From the NCBI GenBank assembly GCA_003533825.1, contig DQCG01000097.1:1-6854 (forward strand): a stretch of 6,854 nt of DNA, in the 5' to 3' direction. Each line of letters opens with the position of its first letter. The first letter of the stretch is position 1. The position numbers and the translations under genes are program-made. The notes beneath the pieces are model-generated. The model was not told the DNA's origin. It ran no database searches and worked only from the letters and a program-made list of their open reading frames with translations. The stretch is from Phycisphaerales bacterium (lineage in GTDB: Bacteria > Planctomycetota > Phycisphaerae > Sedimentisphaerales > Anaerobacaceae). This document shows, piece after piece, positions 1-6,740 of this stretch.

Positions 1-80
1 AAGAAGTTCAAAACAAAAACGACAATAAGGATTAAGGCCGCGAACGCTCCGAAGAATTTCAAGACGATTCTGTTTTTCAT
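1..80 (-). CDS. Sensor histidine kinase, N-terminal fragment (cut by window edge)
   Basis: An ATG at 78-80 opens a frame of 26 codons that runs off the left edge. The visible residues are a short basic start (MKNRIVLKFF) followed by a long uninterrupted hydrophobic stretch (about residues 9-26), the usual first transmembrane segment of a membrane sensor kinase. The ATG follows directly on the TGA of the response regulator (81-83), and a Shine-Dalgarno-like AAGGAAG (86-92) inside the last codons of that gene sits 5 nt upstream, so translation is probably coupled. The kinase identity is inferred from position (PhoB-like regulators are normally followed by a PhoR-like kinase) and from the membrane segment. 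No catalytic domain is visible, so another membrane protein cannot be excluded. Confidence 0.6.
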   Translation of the reverse strand, partial: MKNRIVLKFFGAFAALILIVVFVLNF

Positions 81-764
81 TCACACTTCCTTAAATCGGT
101 AGCCGGCACCCCGAATCGTCTCAATGAAGTCTTTAGCCGGACCCAGTTTATGCCTAAGCGACTTGATGTGAGCATCTACCGTCCTGTCACATACGACAGC
201 ATCATCCCCTGTAACCGCGTCCAATATTTGAGATCTCGAAAAGACCGCACCGGGCCGCCGGGCCATAAACTCCAGCAGCTTGAACTCGGTCAGGGTCAGT
301 GGAACCTCCTTTTTCCCAACCATCACTTTATGCCTGGTGCTGTCTATAACAATCTCTCCCCGTTGTGTTCTGCTGCCGGGTTGTTGTCCCCGGGTTCTTC
401 TCAAAATCGCCCTTGTTCTCGCGATCAATTCTCTGGGGCTGAAGGGCTTGGTGACATAATCATCTGCCCCCAGTTCAAGACCGACGACCTTGTCCGTCTC
501 CTGTGATTTTGCACTGAGAATAATAATCGGTATATGTGATACCCTGTCATCATTTTTGAGAGTCCGGCATACTTCAAAACCGTCCATAATGGGCAGCATA
601 ATATCCAGGATGATCAGGTCCGGCCGTTCGTTGCCGGCCAGCTCTACACCCAGCTCGCCATTCAACGCCGAGAGGGTCTCGTATCCCTCCTCCTTAAGAT
701 TGTATTCGAGCATTTCGACAATATCCCGGTCGTCCTCGATGATCAGAATCTTACGTTTACTCAT
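81..764 (-). CDS. OmpR/PhoB-family response regulator
   Basis: A two-domain transcriptional regulator of 227 residues, the usual length for the family. The receiver domain (about 3-120) has the acidic pair D11/D12 (IIEDD), the phosphoacceptor D54 (IILDIMLP), the switch serine S84 (LSAK) and K106 in VTKPF. The C-terminal winged helix (about 135-227) carries the recognition-helix pattern DRTVDAHIKSLRHKLG and the wing RGAGYRF, both close to PhoB. Phosphorylation at D54 by the kinase encoded next is expected to drive dimerisation and promoter binding. Which genes it controls cannot be told here; PhoB-like sequence alone does not prove phosphate sensing. Start choice: ATG 764 gives the standard MSKRKILIIEDD opening, with GGTGG 7 nt upstream. 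GTG codons at 773 and 776 are in frame, and 773 lies 5 nt after AAAGG, so it is a real alternative. The gene starts 21 nt after thiC with no terminator between. Confidence 0.93.
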   Translation of the reverse strand: MSKRKILIIEDDRDIVEMLEYNLKEEGYETLSALNGELGVELAGNERPDLIILDIMLPIMDGFEVCRTLKNDDRVSHIPIIILSAKSQETDKVVGLELGADDYVTKPFSPRELIARTRAILRRTRGQQPGSRTQRGEIVIDSTRHKVMVGKKEVPLTLTEFKLLEFMARRPGAVFSRSQILDAVTGDDAVVCDRTVDAHIKSLRHKLGPAKDFIETIRGAGYRFKEV

Positions 765-785
765 ACCGGGCACCACCGCCTTTCG

Positions 786-2090
<1,305 letters not shown>

Positions 2091-2113
2091 TTTTCTTTAT
2101 TCCGTGTCTAAAA

Positions 2114-2142
2114 TAAAAAAATCGCTCCCGCAGGAAGCGATT
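2114..2142 (-). terminator. Intrinsic terminator of the TPP riboswitch expression platform
   Basis: Read on the minus strand, AATCGCTTCC (2142-2133) and GGGAGCGATT (2129-2120) form a 10-bp stem with one G-U pair and a 3-nt TGC loop. A run of seven T follows (complement of the A run 2115-2121). It lies between the aptamer and the thiC start codon, so it acts as an attenuator and not as a gene-end terminator. Its 5' arm is also complementary to the 3' strand of the aptamer. Confidence 0.9.
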
Positions 2143-2190
2143 CATTGTCAGGTTGCCGGTTTTTTGATATTAACCAATCACTTTCCTACG
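2129..2190 (-). promoter_or_regulatory. Antiterminator pairing: aptamer 3' strand with terminator 5' arm
   Basis: The segment CGTAGGAA (2190-2183), which is the conserved 3' end of the TPP aptamer, can pair over 8 consecutive positions (one G-U) with TTCCTGCG (2136-2129), the upper 5' arm and loop of the terminator. The pairings are mutually exclusive. With TPP bound, the aptamer keeps CGTAGGAA and the terminator folds. Without TPP, the antiterminator forms and RNA polymerase continues into thiC. The complementarity is seen directly; the switching mechanism is inferred from known TPP riboswitches. Confidence 0.75.
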
Positions 2191-2278
2191 CAGGCTTCGA
2201 CGCCGATTCGGCGATTGTCCTGATCAGGTTCAGAGGGTTCTCTCTCAGGCCCGCCATATCGCAGGCCGCCCCTAGTGA
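2178..2278 (-). ncRNA. TPP riboswitch aptamer (THI element)
   Basis: The minus strand shows the conserved TPP aptamer blocks in order: the 5' block AGGGGCGG, P3 (GGCCTG/CGGGCC), CTGAGAGA, ACCC, GAACCTGATC, and the 3' block GCGTAGGAAA. P1 closes as TCACT (2278-2274) with AGTGA (2182-2178). The element binds thiamine pyrophosphate and turns thiC off. An unusual detail is the P5 loop between CAGG (2222-2219) and CCTG (2194-2191). It is 24 nt long and holds an extra 5-bp hairpin (2201-2213), whereas this loop is only about 6 nt in E. coli thiM. The predicted transcription start falls only a few nucleotides before P1. Confidence 0.96.
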
Positions 2279-2286
2279 ACTGTCTT

Positions 2287-2314
2287 ATTATAGCGTGTTT
2301 CCGGCGGCAGTCAA
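2287..2314 (-). promoter_or_regulatory. Sigma-70-type promoter of thiC
   Basis: On the minus strand a -35 box TTGACT (2314-2309) and a perfect -10 box TATAAT (2292-2287) are separated by 16 bp. Initiation is expected near 2280-2281, just before the aptamer P1 strand, which fits a riboswitch leader with almost no 5' extension. The -10 region shares AACACGCTATAAT with the promoter of the FG-GAP gene at 3641. Confidence 0.85.
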
Positions 2315-2371
2315 ATAAATATCAACATTTGCCGGAGCTGCTCTCCGCCGATTGCTACGCAGAAACCTTTT

Positions 2372-3544
2372 TTAAGGCAGTTGTATGAAGAGATAAACGC
2401 CTTTTTTGTTCGAGGTCGCGATATCGGGTTTTCCGTCGCCGTTCATATCGGCGATCTCGAACTGGGTTCCGACGCCGGAATCGTCGTCGATTTTGTGCGG
2501 TATATATTCGATATCGCCGTTCTCGCCGCGGCGCAGCTCGAACCAGTAGAGGACCGCCGGATCTTTGCCGCCGGGGTCCTTGCCCATGTGTGCAAAATGC
2601 CGCTTGCCCGTAACCAAATCCTTAATGTCGTCGCCGTTTACATCGACCAGGCGTATCGCGTGCGTCTGAGAAAACGCCTTGAATATCTCGTGCTGCTCGA
2701 ACTTCGGCCCGTTCGCGCCGGGAATTTGCTCGAACCACCAGATGCCGTAATTGTGCGCCGAGCTGGTAATAACGTCGCCGTCGCCGTCATTATCGATATC
2801 ATAGACGAGCAAATCGGCACAATCGGGGCCGAGTTTTGCCGGGTGAAATTTCCAGTTTTCGCGAGTGCGTGTTCTGGGCGCCTGCCACCATCCATCTTTG
2901 ATAAGTACATCGCACCGGCCGTCGCCGTTGACGTCGCCGGCGCCGAGGCCGTGGCTGTATTTCTCAGTTCCCGGAGCGTTCGGGCCGGTGGCGATTAGGT
3001 GCATGTCCCACGGGCCGTCGAGGTTACCGGGTACGCCGAACCAGGCCATCTGGCCTTTGGGCCGGACGGCAAAAACCAGCACCGGTTTGCCGTCGCCCAG
3101 CAGGTCGACGAATATCGGGGTTTCGTTGCAGGCGCTTTTGGCAACCATCCGCTCTTTCCAGTGGCCGGATTTATTCTTCGGATTCTCATACCACAGGCAC
3201 GGCCCGTCCGGCAGGCCGATGACAATCGAATCGATCCAGCCGTCACCGTTTACATCCTGTGCGAAATTGGCGAAGCAGTTGCTGTAGCCTTTTGTGCCGT
3301 CGTACCGGCCGACCGGGCGCAGCTCGTGCATCTTCCAATCGGGAGCCTCGTACCAGACGTCGCCGGTAAGGATATCCAGCTTACCATCGTGATTTACATC
3401 CCCAACCGCAATTCCTTCGGCTCGGAATGTTCTGTCTATGATTATTTTCTCAAAGCGCACTTCTCGCACTTGCTCGTCCGCGGCGATCGAGATGTTGCAC
3501 AAAACCGCCGATATGACCAATAGAAACACCCATCTTGTCTTCAT
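2372..3544 (-). CDS. Exported FG-GAP/VCBS-repeat seven-bladed beta-propeller protein
   Basis: A 390-residue protein with a Sec signal peptide (MKTRW, a hydrophobic core, probable cleavage after A21 in SIA-ADE). The mature part carries seven Ca-binding loops of the DxNxDGxxD type, at about 49-57, 97-105, 147-155, 204-212, 249-257, 301-309 and 366-374. The loop at 147 is degenerate (DLLGDGKPV) and the one at 301 is altered (DVNGDDIKD). Seven repeats roughly 45-65 residues apart suggest one closed seven-bladed propeller, as in integrin-like FG-GAP/VCBS domains. No enzyme domain or cell-wall anchor is attached, so a binding or scaffold role in the periplasm or outside is the most that can be said. 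Start choice: ATG 3542-3544 has GGAGGT (3554-3549) 4 nt upstream. The ATGs at 3559 and 3556 in the same frame would place that site inside the gene. It has its own promoter and appears monocistronic. Confidence 0.88.
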   Translation of the reverse strand: MKTRWVFLLVISAVLCNISIAADEQVREVRFEKIIIDRTFRAEGIAVGDVNHDGKLDILTGDVWYEAPDWKMHELRPVGRYDGTKGYSNCFANFAQDVNGDGWIDSIVIGLPDGPCLWYENPKNKSGHWKERMVAKSACNETPIFVDLLGDGKPVLVFAVRPKGQMAWFGVPGNLDGPWDMHLIATGPNAPGTEKYSHGLGAGDVNGDGRCDVLIKDGWWQAPRTRTRENWKFHPAKLGPDCADLLVYDIDNDGDGDVITSSAHNYGIWWFEQIPGANGPKFEQHEIFKAFSQTHAIRLVDVNGDDIKDLVTGKRHFAHMGKDPGGKDPAVLYWFELRRGENGDIEYIPHKIDDDSGVGTQFEIADMNGDGKPDIATSNKKGVYLFIQLP

Positions 3545-3548
3545 AATG

Positions 3549-3554
3549 ACCTCC
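3549..3554 (-). promoter_or_regulatory. Ribosome binding site deciding the FG-GAP gene start
   Basis: The minus strand reads GGAGGT 4 nt before ATG 3544. It excludes the in-frame upstream ATGs at 3559 and 3556 as the main start, since these have no comparable site and would contain this one. Confidence 0.7.
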
Positions 3555-3559
3555 ATCAT

Positions 3560-3610
3560 TCATAGTTCATCGTTCATCGTGCTGCGTTCTGCGGCTCGAA
3601 ACGCATTCAT
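3560..3610 (-). CDS. Possible 16-codon leader ORF upstream of the FG-GAP gene
   Basis: An ATG at 3610 opens a 16-codon frame (MNAFRAAERSTMNDEL) ending in TGA at 3560-3562. It sits between the promoter at 3641-3669 and the FG-GAP gene. It has a strong Shine-Dalgarno AAGGAG (3621-3616) 5 nt before the ATG, better than those of several full genes here. That site lies in a small hairpin, CTCC-GTAA-GGAG (3627-3616), with a GNRA-type loop. The frame is the same as that of the FG-GAP gene, separated by one stop. The peptide shows no run of one amino acid typical of attenuation leaders. It may be a translated leader, the remnant of an earlier start, or chance. Confidence 0.35.
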   Translation of the reverse strand: MNAFRAAERSTMNDEL

Positions 3611-3640
3611 AGGGACTCCTTACGGAGAACTCAATTCGTA

Positions 3641-3669
3641 ATTATAGCGTGTTGTGTTTTGCGGGTAAA
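3641..3669 (-). promoter_or_regulatory. Probable promoter of the FG-GAP gene
   Basis: The minus strand has TTTACC (3669-3664), a 17-bp spacer and a perfect TATAAT (3646-3641). The 5' UTR would be about 90 nt and includes the small leader ORF. The 13-nt stretch AACACGCTATAAT around the -10 is identical to that of the thiC promoter. Confidence 0.7.
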
Positions 3670-3740
3670 CAAATATCTATGCCTTGGAATCAGGCAGTCA
3701 AAACCGGACATAAAGAACAGTAGATTGCCGATCAGGATCA

Positions 3741-5063
3741 TTAGTCAGAATTGCCTTTGAGTTTTTCATCAAGCTCGGCCAGTGTGAAACCTACGTCAGT
3801 CACGATATGCTCCTCATCAGTCAGAATCAGCCAGGGCAGCAAGCCGACGCCCCAATCATCGCGGGTTTTTGCAGCATCGGCCTTGATCATTCCGGCCGGG
3901 AAGTCGATACGGTACTTCTGAAGCCACAGGCGGAGCTTGTTTTCATCGACATTTGAGGCGTGAACAGCGACAACGAACACGCTTTTTGCCTTGAGTTCCT
4001 GTGCTTTTGCGCTCAACCGCCGCATACAATTGCTTGACGACCGCTGGTTCATATCGAAAAAGCAGACAAGTATCATCTTATCTTTCGTTTCATTCGGATC
4101 TTCCCCAACCGCAAACGGATTCATATCGGGTAGTGGATTGTCCTGCAGCGGATTTGACTCGTCTTCACCGAAACCGGCAACCGACGTTACTCCGGCAATG
4201 TACGACTCACCGGAGTCATAAATAAGTACTCTTGTACCGCGTGGGTATTGAACTTCAAAATCTTTGATTGTCAGTTTTGCATTGACCGTAACCTGCTCGA
4301 CCTTCAATCTCTTTTCGACAGAAACAACACGTTCTCCAGAAGAGCTGTCATTCCCGTAAGACCTGAATATGCCTTTCACCGGGAACCATGTCCCTCTTCC
4401 CCAGTCTTTGAACACGGTGGATGAATCCCGCTCGATAGAACCGTCCGGGCCGTATATCTGTAAACGTCTCGCTCTCCATCCAATTTCCGGATCTATCCAG
4501 ACCTCAACCTTGGAGCCGTTGGTAAAATCGGCCTGCACAGAATAACATTCATGCCCCTGCCACTTTTTCTGCCTGATGTTCGTAATCCGGCAATCATCCA
4601 GGGATTCGCCCAGCTTCTTATTTCGATCGCCGAGCGTAAATCCGAAATCAATAGGGAGAGTCCAATTATGAACAAACGGCTTATTGAAAATGGAACCTCT
4701 ATTCTGATTCGGTATCCACTGCATACGTATCGTGCCGTTATAGGCTTGAACGAACCGAACCGGCTTGCCGAGGACAAGTCTGCCGTTGTGGTTCGTTACA
4801 TCAAGGTAATCGTTAATACCTTCCCTGCGCCAGTGAATCTCTAATTTACGCTTCAAAGGTATTCCACTTTCGGCCCATATAGACTGATCATGCTGCTCAT
4901 CCACTGTGTACTTACAGTCAATATTTCTGAATAAAGAATCGCCTTGTTTAACGGCATCGAGAAGTTCGGCAACAGTAATATCCGGCAACACGGCATAAGC
5001 AGGTGAGATAAACGCCAGGTTCATCACAAACACAACAATACTCAACTTCATTATCGCAGCCAT
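3741..5063 (-). CDS. Exported LolA-like / SxxC thioredoxin-fold fusion protein (paralog 2)
   Basis: A 440-residue exported protein of unknown function. A signal peptide ends at AYA (about residue 24). The central region (about 25-255) resembles LolA-like lipoprotein-carrier beta-sheet proteins, with the strand pattern GHECYSVQADF, VEVWIDPEIGW and GTWFPVKG. A linker rich in Asp, Glu, Asn and Pro follows. The C-terminal part (about 328-437) is a TlpA/ResA-like thioredoxin fold: strand ILVCFFDMNQ, the active-site loop SSNC (343-346) in place of CxxC, helix, VVAVHAS, and the cis-Pro segment LPWLILTD (P410). The resolving Cys position is kept but the nucleophilic Cys is Ser, so ordinary disulfide oxidoreduction is unlikely. 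The start ATG 5063 is chosen because AAGGAG (5077-5072) lies 8 nt upstream; ATG 5069 and GTG 5072 are too close to it. The gene begins 39 nt after its paralog's stop, so the two are probably one operon. Confidence 0.85.
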   Translation of the reverse strand: MAAIMKLSIVVFVMNLAFISPAYAVLPDITVAELLDAVKQGDSLFRNIDCKYTVDEQHDQSIWAESGIPLKRKLEIHWRREGINDYLDVTNHNGRLVLGKPVRFVQAYNGTIRMQWIPNQNRGSIFNKPFVHNWTLPIDFGFTLGDRNKKLGESLDDCRITNIRQKKWQGHECYSVQADFTNGSKVEVWIDPEIGWRARRLQIYGPDGSIERDSSTVFKDWGRGTWFPVKGIFRSYGNDSSSGERVVSVEKRLKVEQVTVNAKLTIKDFEVQYPRGTRVLIYDSGESYIAGVTSVAGFGEDESNPLQDNPLPDMNPFAVGEDPNETKDKMILVCFFDMNQRSSSNCMRRLSAKAQELKAKSVFVVAVHASNVDENKLRLWLQKYRIDFPAGMIKADAAKTRDDWGVGLLPWLILTDEEHIVTDVGFTLAELDEKLKGNSD

Positions 5064-5071
5064 TTTCATCA

Positions 5072-5077
5072 CTCCTT
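5072..5077 (-). promoter_or_regulatory. Ribosome binding site deciding the paralog 2 start
   Basis: AAGGAG on the minus strand is 8 nt before ATG 5063 but only 2 nt before ATG 5069 and overlaps GTG 5072. This favours translation from 5063, giving an N-terminus of MAAIMKLS. Confidence 0.7.
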
Positions 5078-5102
5078 ACCTAAACTCTTAATGACCCGTC
5101 TT

Positions 5103-6581
5103 TTACGGTTGTGATATTTGTTTTAGTCTCTCCTCCAATATATCAATCCCAAAACCTTCCACCCTCACAATTCTCCCTTTATCCGTCAGAATCAGCCAGG
5201 GCAGCGAACGTACTCCCCAGGTGAAAAGGATTTTCTCTTCATCACCCTGGATCATTCCAACGGGGAAGGGAATTTTGTTCTTTTCCATCCATTCGTTAAG
5301 TACGCTGCTATCCACCTTTGATGCTTGAACGGCAACCATGACGACATCTTTTGCCATAAGCTCTTTTGCCCTTGCGCTCAATTGCCGCAAGCAGTTCTGT
5401 GATGGCCGCTGATTCATATCGAAAAAGCAAAGCAGAATTGTTTTGTCTTTCGTATCCTCAGCAGTGATGTCCAGATCAATACCCTCAAACTCCGGCAGAA
5501 GCTTACCCATGCCTACTCGTATAAACCAGTCCTCCGGCACGTATCGGATGCGGCGATCCCATTCATCCAGCACGAATTTCATTCCCTCCCGCCAGGCACG
5601 CTCGATGCCAAGTGTTTTTCCAGGTTCCTTGACAATTTTAATTCGTGTGCCATTTCGTATGCCAAGCCCATCGAGGCTAAACGATCCGAGTTCGTTGTGG
5701 TCCGGATTGACATCGAGATAGGTAACCTTATATATCGCACGGCCGGATAGAGTTCTGTCCTCGTATTCATGTGTTGGCAACCGTTCATATTCCATTGGAA
5801 ACCATATACCTTTCACACACTCGAATCGGACGTTCTGCATCACTTCAGTTGAATTAGCACGGGAGCTTCGCGGACGTCCCCACCGAAGGTCTTCAGGCCT
5901 CTTATGCACAATTGCTTTGGCAATCCCGTATCCGTGCTCAGGATCAAACCATACCGTATAAGTGCCATGTTTGGAAACAGCATCGACGACATAACACTTC
6001 ACCGATCCTATCTGATCAAGATCAGGTCGAACCGAGAGGGAATCCGACTGCTTCAATATTGAGTCAATACGCTCTTTATCACCACACAAAACCCCCCGGA
6101 AAGGGCCGACACCATCATAAGGTATTTGAGAAAGCTCCTTGCCTGCAATCTTCGGATCGGCGGTCACGTAGAGCTTACAATACTTTAACTGTGTTGTTTG
6201 GAAGTAATCGTAGTAGCATTTATCGCGCAACAGTATCTGTTTCGATTTCGTTGCATCTTCCTCGACCCAAGTGTCATCACTGTCCAATTTCATTGGAGTT
6301 CTGCAAAAGTACGCCTTAAAATCCTTGCCGGTATCTTCATATCTGAATTCTACTATGTCTTTACTTCGATTCTGTTTCTTTTGTTGTCCTCTTGTACTCT
6401 CTGTAGAAGGTATCCAAACTGACTCTGTCCTGGCAATGAGTGATTTGATTTTGTCTTGGTTTTCGGCGAACTTATTGAGTAATTCCTGCACACTGAGTTT
6501 TTCGGCAGCAAATGACGGGATCGACATACATAATACTGCAATCAAAAGGATTGTATTTGCAGCTTTCATCATCAGACCCAT
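5103..6581 (-). CDS. Exported LolA-like / SxxC thioredoxin-fold fusion protein (paralog 1)
   Basis: A 492-residue exported protein of unknown function and first gene of the pair. A signal peptide (hydrophobic NTILLIAVLCMSIP, probable cleavage after SFA or FAA) precedes a LolA-like region (about 28-290), recognisable by SVKCYVVDA, YTVWFDPEHGYGIAKAIV and GIWFPMEYE. After a linker, the thioredoxin-like domain (about 378-488) has ILLCFFDMNQ, the loop SQNC (394-397) where CxxC is expected, VVMVAVQAS, and the cis-Pro segment LPWLILTD (P461). The mature N-terminal half has several cysteines (about 93, 122, 135, 166, 196, 255), which could form disulfides in the periplasm. The start is uncertain: ATG 6581 is the longest ATG start. 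ATG 6572 and 6569 leave a cleaner signal peptide, TTG 6590 is also in frame, and none has a strong ribosome site. LolA-like assignment is from motif pattern only; the thioredoxin fold is firmer. Confidence 0.83.
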   Translation of the reverse strand: MGLMMKAANTILLIAVLCMSIPSFAAEKLSVQELLNKFAENQDKIKSLIARTESVWIPSTESTRGQQKKQNRSKDIVEFRYEDTGKDFKAYFCRTPMKLDSDDTWVEEDATKSKQILLRDKCYYDYFQTTQLKYCKLYVTADPKIAGKELSQIPYDGVGPFRGVLCGDKERIDSILKQSDSLSVRPDLDQIGSVKCYVVDAVSKHGTYTVWFDPEHGYGIAKAIVHKRPEDLRWGRPRSSRANSTEVMQNVRFECVKGIWFPMEYERLPTHEYEDRTLSGRAIYKVTYLDVNPDHNELGSFSLDGLGIRNGTRIKIVKEPGKTLGIERAWREGMKFVLDEWDRRIRYVPEDWFIRVGMGKLLPEFEGIDLDITAEDTKDKTILLCFFDMNQRPSQNCLRQLSARAKELMAKDVVMVAVQASKVDSSVLNEWMEKNKIPFPVGMIQGDEEKILFTWGVRSLPWLILTDKGRIVRVEGFGIDILEERLKQISQP

Positions 6582-6660
6582 TTCTGACAACCGTAACCGG
6601 TTCGCCTAAGGCCCATCCTGGTATGCTACTGGCAAGAATGCGTAACTTCCCGCTTCTGTT

Positions 6661-6689
6661 ATCTTAACAAAAACGGGCCGTGGCCGCAA
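6661..6689 (-). promoter_or_regulatory. Possible promoter of the two-gene exported-protein operon
   Basis: The minus strand has TTGCGG (6689-6684), a 17-bp spacer and TAAGAT (6666-6661). Both boxes are imperfect. The -10 lies inside a short inverted repeat GTTA-AGA-TAAC (6669-6659). A-tracts lie directly upstream of the -35, where an UP element would be. The 5' UTR would be about 70 nt. Confidence 0.5.
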
Positions 6690-6690
6690 G

Positions 6691-6728
6691 TTTTTTCACC
6701 TTTTTTTGCGTAAATGGCAATATTTTTT
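6691..6728 (-). promoter_or_regulatory. Phased A-tracts (curved DNA / UP-like element) upstream of the promoter
   Basis: Three A-tracts on the minus strand (6691-6696, 6701-6707, 6723-6728) have centres at about 6693.5, 6704 and 6725.5. They are therefore one and two helical turns apart. Such phasing bends DNA, and A-tracts next to a -35 box can contact the RNA polymerase alpha subunit. The function is inferred. Confidence 0.45.
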
Positions 6729-6740
6729 CTTGACTTTATT

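Noticed and set aside
2333..2347. Stem CGGAG-AGCAG-CTCCG after the FG-GAP gene as its terminator
   Set aside because: The stem is only 5 bp and is followed by a mixed A/T stretch, not a U-tract. It may slow polymerase, but the evidence is too weak for a terminator call.
2381..3523. Two long plus-strand open frames (2381-2998, 205 codons; 2999-3523, 174 codons)
   Set aside because: They are antisense to the FG-GAP gene, whose seven DxNxDG repeats and signal peptide make it the real gene. The antisense products show no recognisable domain, and their openness follows from the base pattern of the repeats.
3484..3544. Lipoprotein signal in the FG-GAP protein (Cys16 in the signal peptide)
   Set aside because: The residues before Cys16 (AVL) do not fit a lipobox, which needs a small residue just before the Cys. 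A normal signal-peptidase I site at SIA-ADE fits better.
3680..3696. Stem TGCCT-GATTCCA-AGGCA after the paralog 2 gene as an operon terminator
   Set aside because: It has a 5-bp stem with a 7-nt loop and no U-tract, and it lies just upstream of the FG-GAP promoter. Nothing distinguishes it from a chance hairpin.
6570..6590. TTG 6590 as the start of paralog 1
   Set aside because: It adds three polar or charged residues before the signal peptide, has no ribosome site, and ATG codons lie just downstream.
6667..6689. GGC-CACG-GCC with a following T run (minus strand) as the terminator of the M24 peptidase
   Set aside because: The stem is only 3 bp and lies inside the predicted promoter spacer. 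The T run is better explained as part of the spacer.
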